Positions 35,288-43,602 of a stretch of 62,821 nucleotides of DNA are shown piece by piece (the first letter of the stretch is position 1; each line of letters opens with the position of its first letter). The position numbers and the translations under genes are program-made. Where the stretch lies: positions 1 through 62,821 of the forward strand of contig NZ_JOCB01000042.1 of NCBI RefSeq assembly GCF_000718775.1, in the 5' to 3' direction. The DNA comes from Streptomyces sp. NRRL S-31 (GTDB lineage Bacteria > Actinomycetota > Actinomycetes > Streptomycetales > Streptomycetaceae). Below the pieces are notes generated by a model. The model saw only the letters and a list, made by a program, of their open reading frames with translations, was not told the DNA's origin and searched no databases.

Positions 35288-36516
35288 CGCGGCCGAGGCA
35301 GGTCGACGTCCTCGTGGTCGGGGCCGGTCCCGCCGGGCTGGCCGCCGCCGCGCGGCTGGCCGCCGCCGGTGCCGGGCGGGTGGAGGTGCTGGAGCGCGAG
35401 ACGCGGCCAGGCGGAGTGCCCCGGCACTGCGCCCACGGCGGCTTCGGCACCCTCACGCGCCCGCTCACCGGCCCCGGTTACGCCCGCCTGCTCACCGGGG
35501 CCGCCGAGCGGTCCGGCGCCACACTGCGCACCGGGGTGACGGCCCTGGACTGGGCCCCGAAGGGGCCGGTGCTCACCACCGTCGGCCCCGGCGGACCGGA
35601 GACGATCGCGGCGCGGGCGGTCGTGCTCGCCACCGGCGCCCGGGAACGCCCGCGCCCCGCCCGGCTGGTGCCCGGCACCCGCCCCGCCGGGGTCTACACC
35701 ACCGGTGAACTCCAGCAGGCCGTCCACCTGTTCGGGCAGCACATCGGCACCCGTGTGGTCGTGGCCGGCGCAGCGGACGTCTCCTACGCGGCGGCCGGCA
35801 CCGTCCGCGCGGCCGGCGCCCGGGTCGTCGCCCTGGTCACGGAGCACCCCCGCGCCCAGACCGGCCGTGCCCGCGCGCAGGCGGCCCGGCTGCGCCACGG
35901 CGTCCCGCTGCTGACCGGGACCACGGTCACCGAACTCCTCGGCCAGGGACGGCTGTCCGGTGTCCGCGTCCGCCACCGGGACGGCCGTACGGCCGTACTG
36001 CCCTGCGACGCCGTGGTGTTCACCGGCGACTTCGTCCCCGACCACGAACTGGCCCGGCGCGGCGGCGTCGTCCTGGACGCCGGCACCCGCGGCCCCTCCA
36101 CCGATGGCCTCGGACACACCTCGCGCCCCGGTGTCTTCGCCGCCGGCAACCTCCTGCACGCCGTGGAACCGGCCGGCACCGCGGCCCGCGAGGGCGCCCG
36201 CGCGGCCGGCGCGGTCCTGGACTTCCTGGCGGGCGCGCCCTGGCCGGAGCCGGGGGTGCCCGTCGTCGTGTCGGCGCCGCTGCGCTGGATCGCGCCGAAC
36301 CGCGTCACGCCGGCCGCCCCGCCCGCCGGACACGTCCTGCGCACCGGCATCCCGCTGCCCCGGCCCGTCCTCCACGTCCACCAGGACGGGCGCCTGCTGC
36401 ACCGCGAGCGGCTCGGCCCCGGCACCGCCCTGCCGGACCGCACCCTGTCCCTCGGCGCCCGCTGGCACGACCGCGTCGACCCGGAGGGCGGCCCGGTTCG
36501 GATCAGTACCGCCTGA
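35284..36516 (+). CDS. NAD(P)/FAD-dependent oxidoreductase (GlpB/HcnB-like)
   Basis: A 410-residue two-dinucleotide-binding flavoprotein. The FAD motif is DVLVVGAGPAGLAAAARLAA, the middle ATGARERPR motif links the domains, and the NAD(P) fold begins at GTRVVVAGAADVSYAAAGTV, where the usual GxGxxG is degenerate. FAAGNLLHAVEPAGTAAREG is the second FAD contact. It starts with GTG overlapping the previous stop. It is the likely electron-transfer partner of the GlpA-like subunit. The degenerate nucleotide motif suggests that it may no longer bind NAD(P) tightly. Confidence 0.88.
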   Translation: MTRPRQVDVLVVGAGPAGLAAAARLAAAGAGRVEVLERETRPGGVPRHCAHGGFGTLTRPLTGPGYARLLTGAAERSGATLRTGVTALDWAPKGPVLTTVGPGGPETIAARAVVLATGARERPRPARLVPGTRPAGVYTTGELQQAVHLFGQHIGTRVVVAGAADVSYAAAGTVRAAGARVVALVTEHPRAQTGRARAQAARLRHGVPLLTGTTVTELLGQGRLSGVRVRHRDGRTAVLPCDAVVFTGDFVPDHELARRGGVVLDAGTRGPSTDGLGHTSRPGVFAAGNLLHAVEPAGTAAREGARAAGAVLDFLAGAPWPEPGVPVVVSAPLRWIAPNRVTPAAPPAGHVLRTGIPLPRPVLHVHQDGRLLHRERLGPGTALPDRTLSLGARWHDRVDPEGGPVRISTA

Positions 36517-36523
36517 GCGCGGT

Positions 36524-37288
36524 TCACTCCTCGCCGAAGGAGCCGTGGCGTCCGGCGCCCGCGGTGAACCGGGCGGCGCCTTCGGTGCCTTCGGCCAGTG
36601 CCGTCGTGCCGTGGCGGAGTTCGCCGCGCAGTGCCGTTTCCGTGTCCAGTCCCTCCTGGTCCAGGACCGAGGCCCGGTCGGCGCGCAGGCAGGTTTGGGG
36701 GAACCGGGCGATCAGCGCGGCGAGCGCCTCCGCCTCGGCGCGGGCGGCACCGGACGGCACGACCCGGTCGGCGAGCCCCATCGCGTGCGCCTCGCGGGCC
36801 GGCACCGGGCGACCGGTCAGGATCATGTCCAGCGCGCGGCCGGTGCCGATCAGCCGGGGCAGCCGGACCGTGCCGCCGTCGACCAGCGGCACGCCCCAGC
36901 GGCGGCAGAACACCCCGAACACCGCGTCCTCCTCGGCGACCCGCAGATCGCACCAGAGGGCGAGTTCCAGACCGCCCGCGACCGCGTGCCCGGCCACCGC
37001 CGCGATCACCGGCTTGGACAGCCGCATCCGGGTCGGCCCCATCGGCCCGTCGCCGTCCTCCGCCACCCGGTTGCCGCGCTCCGTGCCGATCGCCTTCAGG
37101 TCCGCGCCCGCGCAGAAGGTGCCCCCCTCGCCCCACAGCACCGCCACCCGGGCACCGTCGTCCGCCTCGAACGCCCGGAAGGCGGCGGCGAGCGCGGCGG
37201 CCGTCGGCCCGTCCACCGCGTTGCGCGCCCGGGGCCGGGACAGCACGACCGTGGTGACGTACTCGTTGCGTTCCACGCGGACCGGCAC
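36524..37288 (-). CDS. enoyl-CoA hydratase/isomerase family protein (crotonase)
   Basis: A 254-residue crotonase-fold protein. VVLSRPRARNAVDG and GTFCAGADLKAIG (first oxyanion-hole strand) are present, then PVIAAVAGHAVAGGLELALW (second oxyanion hole) and the position of one catalytic Glu in DAVFGVFCRRWGVPLVDGGT, where the usual E is absent or shifted. It should bind a CoA thioester; hydratase versus isomerase activity is undecided. It is convergent with the flavoprotein operon (7 bp apart). A short degraded gene end lies just upstream of its start. Confidence 0.88.
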   Translation of the reverse strand: MPVRVERNEYVTTVVLSRPRARNAVDGPTAAALAAAFRAFEADDGARVAVLWGEGGTFCAGADLKAIGTERGNRVAEDGDGPMGPTRMRLSKPVIAAVAGHAVAGGLELALWCDLRVAEEDAVFGVFCRRWGVPLVDGGTVRLPRLIGTGRALDMILTGRPVPAREAHAMGLADRVVPSGAARAEAEALAALIARFPQTCLRADRASVLDQEGLDTETALRGELRHGTTALAEGTEGAARFTAGAGRHGSFGEE

Positions 37289-37334
37289 GGCGGGCGCTCC
37301 TTCTCGGCGGGCGGCTCGAAGCGCCCACTGTGCC

Positions 37335-37439
37335 TCAGACGACCTTCAGGCGCACCAGTGCCCCGAGCGTCGGCGCGCCCGGCACCAGCGGTATCCGGAC
37401 GGTGATGATCCGGTAGGCGAGCACCACGACGGACGGTGG
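37335..37439 (-). pseudogene. C-terminal remnant of a flippase-like/LPG-synthase-type membrane protein
   Basis: About 34 codons open on the minus strand and end in TGA: VVVLAYRIITVRIPLVPGAP then TLGALVRLKVV. The YRIITxxxPLVPGA pattern resembles the final membrane helix of lysylphosphatidylglycerol synthase TM region (UPF0104) proteins. A stop codon lies just upstream in the same frame and no start is present, so it can only be a fragment. The match is short, and chance cannot be excluded. Confidence 0.4.
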
Positions 37440-37492
37440 TCATCGCGGCCTTCGGTCGGAGGGACGCCGGTACGGGTGAAATACCGCGGACA

Positions 37493-37523
37493 TTGACCTC
37501 AACGAAGCTTGAGGTTCTACGTT
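37493..37523 (+). promoter_or_regulatory. SoxR-box promoter
   Basis: TTGACC (37493-37498) and TACGTT (37518-37523) are separated by 19 bp, the over-long spacer typical of MerR-family activation. The spacer carries the dyad CCTCAA-6 nt-TTGAGG (37497-37514), identical in half-sites and spacing to the classical SoxR box. The expected transcription start is at about 37530, so the transporter mRNA would be essentially leaderless. In S. coelicolor, SoxR responds to redox-active compounds and controls an ABC transporter, among other targets. Confidence 0.85.
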
Positions 37524-37530
37524 TCTCTCC

Positions 37531-39429
37531 ATGAGCATGGAGACCACCGCCTGGACGCAGCTGCACAGCGTGATGACCGCGCAGTCCGAGCGTCGCCCGT
37601 TCGCCCGCGCCACGCTGCGCCGCATCGCCGCCTTCGCCCGCCCGCACCGCGCCGGCATCGCCCGGTTCGTGCTGATCGGGGTGGTGACCGCGCTGCTCGC
37701 GGTCGCCACCCCGGTGCTCGCCGGACGCGTCGTCGACGCGATCGTGGCGGGGCGCGACTCCGCCACGGTGGTCCGGCTCTCCCTGGCCATCGCGGTCGTG
37801 GCGCTCGCGGAGGCGGGGCTCGGCATCCTCGGGCGGCGCCTGTCGGCGACGCTCGGGGAGGGACTCATCCTCGACCTCCGGACGGCTGTGTTCGATCATG
37901 TGCAGCGCATGCCGGTCGCGTTCTTCACCCGTACCCGTACGGGCGCGCTGGTCAGCCGTCTCAACAACGACGTGATCGGCGCCCAGCGGGCCTTCGCCAA
38001 CACCCTCTCCGGTGTCGTCAGCAACCTCGTCACGCTGGTGCTCACGCTCGCCGTGATGCTCACCCTGTCCTGGCAGATCACCCTGCTCGCGCTGGTGCTG
38101 CTGCCGGTGTTCGTGCTGCCCGCCCGCCGCATGGGCGGCCGGATGGCCCGGATGCAGCGGGAGGCGGCGGCGCTGAACGCGGCCATGGGCACCCGGATGA
38201 CCGAGCGGTTCTCCGCCCCCGGCGCCACCCTGGTCAAGCTGTTCGGGCGCCCGGAGGAGGAGTCGGCGGAGTTCGCGGCCCGCGCCGCCCGGGTCCGGGA
38301 CATCGGCGTGCGCACGGCCACCGCCCAGTCCGTGTTCATCACCTCCCTCACCCTGGTCTCCGCCCTCGCCCTGGCCCTCGTCTACGGCCTGGGCGGCTGG
38401 TTCGCGCTGCGCGGCACCCTGGAGCCCGGCGCGGTGGTCTCGCTGGCCCTGCTGCTGACCCGCCTGTACGCCCCGCTGACCGCGCTCGCCGGGGCCCGGG
38501 TCGAGGTGATGAGCGCGCTCGTCAGCTTCGAGCGGGTCTTCGAGGTGCTGGACCTCAAACCGCTCATCGAGGAGAAGCCGGACGCCCGCGAGGTCCCCGA
38601 GGGCCCGGTCGCCGTCGAGTTCGACGCCGTCCGCTTCGCCTACCCCGCCGCCGACCAGGTCTCGCTCGCCTCCCTGGAGGAGGTCGCGGCGCTCGACACC
38701 CGAGGCGGCTCCGAGGTGCTGCACGGCGTCTCCTTCCGCGCCGAACCCGGCCAGACCGTCGCCCTGGTCGGCTCCTCCGGCGCCGGCAAGTCGACCATCG
38801 CGCAGCTGCTGCCGCGCCTGTACGACGTCGACGCGGGCGCGGTCCGCATCGGCGGGACCGACGTCCGGGACCTGACCGCCGCGTCCCTGCGGGCCACCCT
38901 CGGCATGGTCACCCAGGACGGCCACCTCTTCCACGACACGGTCCGCGCCAACCTGCTGCTCGCCCGTCCCGACGCCTCGGACGAGGAACTGTGGGACGCC
39001 CTCGGCCGGGCCCGGCTCACCGACGTCGTGCGCTCCCTGCCCGACGGTCTGGACACGGTCGTGGGCGAGCGCGGCTACCGGCTCTCCGGCGGTGAACGCC
39101 AGCGCATGACCATCGCCCGGCTGCTGCTGGCCCGCCAGCGGGTGGTGATCCTGGACGAGGCCACCGCCCACCTGGACAACACCTCCGAGGCGGCCGTCCA
39201 GGAGGCGCTCACCGAGGCGCTCCAGGGCCGCACCGCCGTCGTCATCGCCCACCGCCTGTCCACGGTCCGGGCCGCCGACCAGATCCTGGTCGTGGAGGCC
39301 GGCCGGATCGTGGAGCGCGGCACCCACGAGGAGCTGCTGGCGAAGGACGGCCGCTACGCCGAGCTGCACCGGACCCAGTTCGCCCGGCGGGCGGGGGAGG
39401 TCCCCGACCCGCTGGAGGCGAGCGCCTGA
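37531..39429 (+). CDS. ABC exporter (fused permease-ATPase), SoxR-controlled
   Basis: A 632-residue half-transporter: six membrane helices (residues about 45-335) then an ATPase. Walker A is GSSGAGKST, the signature is LSGGERQRM, Walker B is VVILDEATAHLD and the H-loop is VIAHRLSTV. An insertion of about 20 residues between the first ATPase strand and Walker A (DQVSLASLEEVAALDTRGGS) is unusual for the family. It would work as a homodimer in the membrane. The SoxR box directly in front implies induction by redox-cycling compounds, so export of such a compound (own antibiotic pigment or a competitor's) is the likely job. Confidence 0.93.
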   Translation: MSMETTAWTQLHSVMTAQSERRPFARATLRRIAAFARPHRAGIARFVLIGVVTALLAVATPVLAGRVVDAIVAGRDSATVVRLSLAIAVVALAEAGLGILGRRLSATLGEGLILDLRTAVFDHVQRMPVAFFTRTRTGALVSRLNNDVIGAQRAFANTLSGVVSNLVTLVLTLAVMLTLSWQITLLALVLLPVFVLPARRMGGRMARMQREAAALNAAMGTRMTERFSAPGATLVKLFGRPEEESAEFAARAARVRDIGVRTATAQSVFITSLTLVSALALALVYGLGGWFALRGTLEPGAVVSLALLLTRLYAPLTALAGARVEVMSALVSFERVFEVLDLKPLIEEKPDAREVPEGPVAVEFDAVRFAYPAADQVSLASLEEVAALDTRGGSEVLHGVSFRAEPGQTVALVGSSGAGKSTIAQLLPRLYDVDAGAVRIGGTDVRDLTAASLRATLGMVTQDGHLFHDTVRANLLLARPDASDEELWDALGRARLTDVVRSLPDGLDTVVGERGYRLSGGERQRMTIARLLLARQRVVILDEATAHLDNTSEAAVQEALTEALQGRTAVVIAHRLSTVRAADQILVVEAGRIVERGTHEELLAKDGRYAELHRTQFARRAGEVPDPLEASA

Positions 39430-39440
39430 GGCCACCGCCC

Positions 39441-39475
39441 GCCGGGACCGCCGGGAGGGCTCGGGCGGTCCCGGC
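39441..39475 (+). terminator. terminator of the ABC exporter gene
   Basis: A perfect 12-bp stem, GCCGGGACCGCC (39441-39452) with GGCGGTCCCGGC (39464-39475) around an 11-nt loop, starting 11 bp after the stop codon. Confidence 0.75.
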
Positions 39476-39566
39476 GCCCCCGGCGGGCGGCCGGGGGCAC
39501 CCCACCCCGGGGACGCCCCACCCCGGCGGCGCCGTCCGAGTGCCGCCCCGATTCGCGTCGTCCCCC

Positions 39567-39595
39567 TTGACGCCAATGGTCCGTACCTCTAGCTT
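39567..39595 (+). promoter_or_regulatory. promoter with chitinase-type repeat, for the ricin/beta-helix gene
   Basis: TTGACG (39567-39572), 17-nt spacer, TAGCTT (39590-39595). The spacer contains TGGTCCGTACCT (39577-39588), similar to the TGGTCCxxACCT elements of Streptomyces chitinase promoters and a partial match to DasR sites. Induction by a polysaccharide breakdown product is a reasonable guess. Confidence 0.55.
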
Positions 39596-39664
39596 CACGC
39601 CTTAAACAAAGCCGCACGGATCGCTCTCCGCCCGCCGTTCCCGAGGCCGGGCGGCCGGCACCCC

Positions 39665-39731
39665 GCGCGACACCCCCAGGCGTCCCCACGCGATACACCC
39701 CCCACGCGACACCCCCACGCGACACCCCCAC
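39665..39731 (+). repeat. short C-rich tandem repeats in the 5' untranslated region
   Basis: Three to four imperfect copies of CACGCGACACCCCC precede the ribosome site (GAAAGG) of the ricin/beta-helix gene. The tract is C-rich and nearly free of G runs. The rest of the 320-bp gap between genes holds the terminator and promoter described and nothing else that I can see. Confidence 0.6.
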
Positions 39732-39750
39732 CCGAAAGGCCACCGCCTCC

Positions 39751-41949
39751 ATGGCCAGACCCCTCCCGGCGGCGGGCTCGCTCGCCGCGCTGTCCCTCGC
39801 CGCCGCGCTGCTGTCGGCGGCCCCCGCCCCGGCCGCCCCGGCCGCCCCGGCCGCCCCGGTCGGGACCGCCGCCCTGCCCGCCGGTCTCTCGACTGTCATG
39901 AACGCGGCAAGCGGTAGATGTCTCGACGCCAAGGCGGCCGCCACCGCCAACGGCACCGTCGTGCAGCAGTACACGTGCAACACCTCCGGCGCGCAGCGGT
40001 GGAGCTTCACCGCCACCGGCGACGGATACGTCCGGATCGGCAACGCCAACGACACCGGCCAGGTCGTGGACGTCGCCGACGTCTCCACCGCCGACAACGC
40101 GCGGGTCCACCTGTGGAGCTACGGCGGCGGCGCCAACCAGCAGTGGCTGCCGGTCGACGAGGGCGGCGGCGCGTACCACTTCGTCAACCGCAACAGCGGC
40201 AAGTGCCTGGACGACCCGGGCGCCGCCACCGCCGACGGCACCCAGTTCGTCCAGTACACCTGCAACGGCTCCGCCGCCCAGCGCTTCCAGGTGGTCGCGG
40301 CGGACCAGTCCGCGGCCGCCCCCGACCTCGGTCCGAACGTCGTCGTCTTCGACCCGTCCATGTCCGCCGCGACGATCCAGACCAGGCTGAACGGCATCTT
40401 CCAGCAGCAGGAGCGGAACCAGTTCGGCTCCCAGCGCTACGCCGTGCTGTTCAAGCCCGGCGCCTACAGCGCGGACGTCAACGTCGGCTTCTACACCCAG
40501 GTGCTCGGCCTCGGACTGTCACCCGACGCGGTGACGGTCAACGGGGCGGTGCACGCGGAGGCCGACTGGTTCCAGGGCAACGCCACCCAGAACTTCTGGC
40601 GCGGCGCCGAGAACCTGTCGGTGAACCCCGCCGGCGGCGGCGACCGCTGGGCGGTCTCGCAGGCGGCCGCGTACCGCCGGATGCACCTGAGGGGCAACCT
40701 CGCCCTGGACGACGGCGGCTGGTCCTCCGGCGGCTACCTCGCCGACAGCAAGGTCGACGGCCGGGTCGACTCCGGCTCCCAGCAGCAGTGGCTGACCCGC
40801 AACTCGCAGCTCGGCGGCTGGACCGGCGCCAACTGGAACATGGTCTTCGTCGGCAGCCAGGGCGTCCCGGCCACCAGCTTCCCGAAGCCGCCGTACACCA
40901 CCGTCGCGCAGAGCCCGGTCTCCCGGGAGAAGCCGTTCCTGTACGTCGACGGCTCCGGGAACTACCAGGTCTTCGTGCCGTCCGTGCGCACGAACTCCAC
41001 GGCCACCAGCTGGGCGGGCGGCCCCTCGGGCGGCTCGCTCTCCCTGGACACCTTCTACGTCGCGAAGCCGGGCGCGACCGCGTCCCAGCTGAACGCCGCC
41101 CTGGCCGCCGGCAAGAACCTGCTGGTCACCCCGGGCGTGTACCACCTCGACCAGACCCTGCGGGTGACCCGCCCGGACACGGTGGTCCTCGGCCTCGGCC
41201 TCGCCACGCTCGTCCCGGACAACGGCGTCACCGCGATGACCGTCGCCGACGTCGACGGCGTCAAGATCGCCGGTCTGCTCTTCGACGCCGGGACCACCGG
41301 CTCCAGGACCCTGGTCGAGGTCGGGCCCGCCGGTTCCAGCGCCTCCCACGCGGCCGACCCGACCTCCCTGCACGACGTGTACTTCCGGGTCGGCGGCGCG
41401 GGCGTCGGCAAGGCCGCCACCGGCCTCGTCGTCAACAGCGGCGACGTCATCGGCGACCACATGTGGATCTGGCGCGCGGACCACGGCAGCGGCGTCGGCT
41501 GGACCAGCAACACCGCCGACACCGGACTGGTCGTCAACGGCGCCGACGTGACCATGTACGGGCTGTTCGTGGAGCACTTCCAGAAGTACCAGACCGTGTG
41601 GAACGGCGAACGGGGCCGCACCTACTTCTTCCAGAACGAGATGCCGTACGACCCGCCGAACCAGGCCGCCTGGATGAACGGCTCCACCCGGGGCTACGCC
41701 GCCTACAAGGTCGCCGACACGGTCACCGCCCACCAGGCGTACGGCCTCGGCAGCTACTGCTACTTCAACGCCGACCCGGGCGTCGTCGCCCAGCGCGCCA
41801 TCGAGGCGCCGGACCGCCCGGGCGTCCGCTTCACCAGCATGGTGACCGTCTCCCTCGGCGGCACCGGCACCATCAGCCACGTGATCAACAACACCGGAGG
41901 ACCCTCGAACTCCGGCAGCAACGTCGCCGACCTCACCAGCTACCCGTGA
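39751..41949 (+). CDS. secreted ricin-lectin (CBM13) / right-handed beta-helix protein
   Basis: A 732-residue secreted protein. A signal peptide (hydrophobic AALSLAAALLSAAPAPAAPA, repeated AAP) is followed by a ricin B-type trefoil at about residues 45-190 with QxW-type repeats (SGRCLDAKAAATANGTVVQQ, SGAQRWSF, SGKCLDDPGAATADGTQFVQ). The rest (FKPGAYSADVNVGFYTQVLG, LVTPGVYHLDQTLRVTRPDT) is a parallel beta-helix of the pectate-lyase-like superfamily, found in many Streptomyces and often left as hypothetical. It probably binds and perhaps cleaves a polysaccharide outside the cell. No catalytic residues can be assigned with confidence. Confidence 0.85.
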   Translation: MARPLPAAGSLAALSLAAALLSAAPAPAAPAAPAAPVGTAALPAGLSTVMNAASGRCLDAKAAATANGTVVQQYTCNTSGAQRWSFTATGDGYVRIGNANDTGQVVDVADVSTADNARVHLWSYGGGANQQWLPVDEGGGAYHFVNRNSGKCLDDPGAATADGTQFVQYTCNGSAAQRFQVVAADQSAAAPDLGPNVVVFDPSMSAATIQTRLNGIFQQQERNQFGSQRYAVLFKPGAYSADVNVGFYTQVLGLGLSPDAVTVNGAVHAEADWFQGNATQNFWRGAENLSVNPAGGGDRWAVSQAAAYRRMHLRGNLALDDGGWSSGGYLADSKVDGRVDSGSQQQWLTRNSQLGGWTGANWNMVFVGSQGVPATSFPKPPYTTVAQSPVSREKPFLYVDGSGNYQVFVPSVRTNSTATSWAGGPSGGSLSLDTFYVAKPGATASQLNAALAAGKNLLVTPGVYHLDQTLRVTRPDTVVLGLGLATLVPDNGVTAMTVADVDGVKIAGLLFDAGTTGSRTLVEVGPAGSSASHAADPTSLHDVYFRVGGAGVGKAATGLVVNSGDVIGDHMWIWRADHGSGVGWTSNTADTGLVVNGADVTMYGLFVEHFQKYQTVWNGERGRTYFFQNEMPYDPPNQAAWMNGSTRGYAAYKVADTVTAHQAYGLGSYCYFNADPGVVAQRAIEAPDRPGVRFTSMVTVSLGGTGTISHVINNTGGPSNSGSNVADLTSYP

Positions 41950-42044
41950 TCGGCGGGATGGCCTACCGGAGGTGTGAGCCGGGCACGACCGGGATACGCG
42001 GTCTGAGCGGCACCACACCGTCCCTCCGGAAGGTCATCCCGGCC

Positions 42045-42584
42045 ATGACCAGCGCACCCCAGCCCGGCCACGACTCCGAGGTCACCCTCCGGGTCAACGG
42101 CAAACCCCACACCCTGCGCGTCGACCACCGGCGCGTCCTGCTCGACCTGCTCCGTGAGGACCTGGACCTCACCGGGTCCAAGAAGGGCTGCGACCACGGC
42201 CAGTGCGGTGCCTGCACCGTGCTGGTCGACGGCCGCCGCCTGAACAGCTGCCTCCTGCTCGCGGTCGCCCTCGACGGCAGCGACGTCACCACCGTCGAGG
42301 GCCTCGGGGCGGACGGCGAGGCACCGCACCCGCTCCAGCGGGCCTTCCTGGACCGCGACGCCTTCCAGTGCGGCTACTGCACCCCGGGCCAGCTCTGCTC
42401 CGCCCTCGGCATGCTCGCCGAGGCGGCGGCCGGCCACCCGTCCCACGTCACCGACCCGGCGGCCCCCTCCGGCCGGCCCGTCCCGCTGGACCGCTGCGAG
42501 ATCCGCGAGCGGATGAGCGGCAACCTGTGCCGCTGCGGGGCCTACCCGCGCATCGTCGAGGCGATCGAGGACGTGATCGAGTGA
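42045..42584 (+). CDS. (2Fe-2S)-binding subunit of a xanthine/aldehyde dehydrogenase (PaoA type)
   Basis: A 179-residue cytoplasmic subunit with both iron-sulfur domains: the plant-type CDHGQCGACTVLVDG and a final C (NSCL), then the four-helix C-terminal domain FQCGYCTPGQ and NLCRCGAYPRI. This is the small subunit of a molybdenum hydroxylase. The ATG at 42045 follows GGAAGG. Its stop overlaps the GTG of the FAD subunit. The three subunits in this order (2Fe-2S, FAD, Mo) match PaoABC/YagTSR aldehyde oxidoreductase of E. coli. Confidence 0.95.
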   Translation: MTSAPQPGHDSEVTLRVNGKPHTLRVDHRRVLLDLLREDLDLTGSKKGCDHGQCGACTVLVDGRRLNSCLLLAVALDGSDVTTVEGLGADGEAPHPLQRAFLDRDAFQCGYCTPGQLCSALGMLAEAAAGHPSHVTDPAAPSGRPVPLDRCEIRERMSGNLCRCGAYPRIVEAIEDVIE

Positions 42585-43576
42585 ACGGCTTCGGCTATCT
42601 CAGGCCCGCCGGTGTCCAGGAGGCCGTCGAGGCGTACGCGGCCCACCCCGGCGCCCGCTACCTCGCCGGCGGCACCAACCTGGTCGACCTGCTGAAACTC
42701 GGCGTGGAGCGGCCGACCCTCCTCATCGACGTCGGCCGGCTGCCGCTGGACACCGTCGAGGAGCTGCCCGACGGCTCCCTGCGCGTCGGCGCCACCGTGC
42801 GCAACAGCGACCTGGCCGCCGACCCGCGGGTCCGCGAACGCTGGCCGGCCCTGTCCCAGGCCCTCCTCGCCGGCGCCTCCGCCCAGCTGCGCAACGCCGC
42901 CACCACCGGCGGCAACCTGCTCCAGCGCACCCGCTGCCCCTACTTCCAGGACCTGGACAAGCCCTGCAACAAGCGGGAGCCGGGCAGCGGCTGCGGCGCC
43001 CGGGACGGCGTCCACCGCGACCACGCGGTCCTCGGCCACTCCGCGCAGTGCATCGCCACCCACCCCTCCGACATGGCCGTCGCCCTCGCCGCCCTGGACG
43101 CCCAGGTCGAGCTGTACGGCACCGAGGGCCGCCGTCGCCTCGCGGCGGCCGACCTGCACCGGCTGCCCGGCGAGCACCCCGAGCGGGACACCTGGATCCG
43201 CCCCGGCGAACTGATCACCGGCGTGCTGCTGCCGGCCGCCACCGCCGGAGTGCCGTCCGCCTACCGCAAGGCCCGCGACCGGGCGTCGTACGCCTTCGCC
43301 CTCGCCTCCGTCGCCGTCGCGCTGCGGGTCGTGGACGGGGTGGTCGACCAGGTCGGCGTCGCCTTCGGCGGGCTCGCCCACCGGCCCTGGCGGGCCCGGC
43401 ACACCGAACTGGCCCTGCTGGGCGCCCCCGCCACGCCCGCCGCCTTCGAGGGGGCCGTGGCGCTGGAGCTCGCACACGCCGAACCGCTGCGGGACAACGC
43501 CTACAAGGTGCCCCTGGCCCGCAACCTCGCCCTGGACGTCCTGGGCCGCCTCGCCCCGGCACCCGCACCGGCCTGA
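42581..43576 (+). CDS. FAD-binding subunit of a molybdenum hydroxylase (PaoB type)
   Basis: A 331-residue middle subunit. FAD-binding signatures are YLAGGTNLVDLLKLGVERPT and GASAQLRNAATTGGNLLQRT. An insertion CPYFQDLDKPCNKREPGSGC, continuing to QCIATHPSDM, supplies four Cys, as in the [4Fe-4S]-containing FAD subunits of the PaoB / 4-hydroxybenzoyl-CoA reductase group. It therefore probably carries an extra iron-sulfur cluster. GTG start overlapping the previous stop. It relays electrons from the molybdenum subunit to the 2Fe-2S subunit or an external acceptor. Confidence 0.94.
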   Translation: MNGFGYLRPAGVQEAVEAYAAHPGARYLAGGTNLVDLLKLGVERPTLLIDVGRLPLDTVEELPDGSLRVGATVRNSDLAADPRVRERWPALSQALLAGASAQLRNAATTGGNLLQRTRCPYFQDLDKPCNKREPGSGCGARDGVHRDHAVLGHSAQCIATHPSDMAVALAALDAQVELYGTEGRRRLAAADLHRLPGEHPERDTWIRPGELITGVLLPAATAGVPSAYRKARDRASYAFALASVAVALRVVDGVVDQVGVAFGGLAHRPWRARHTELALLGAPATPAAFEGAVALELAHAEPLRDNAYKVPLARNLALDVLGRLAPAPAPA

Positions 43577-43602
43577 GCCGTCACCGTCACAGGAGGACCC
43601 CC

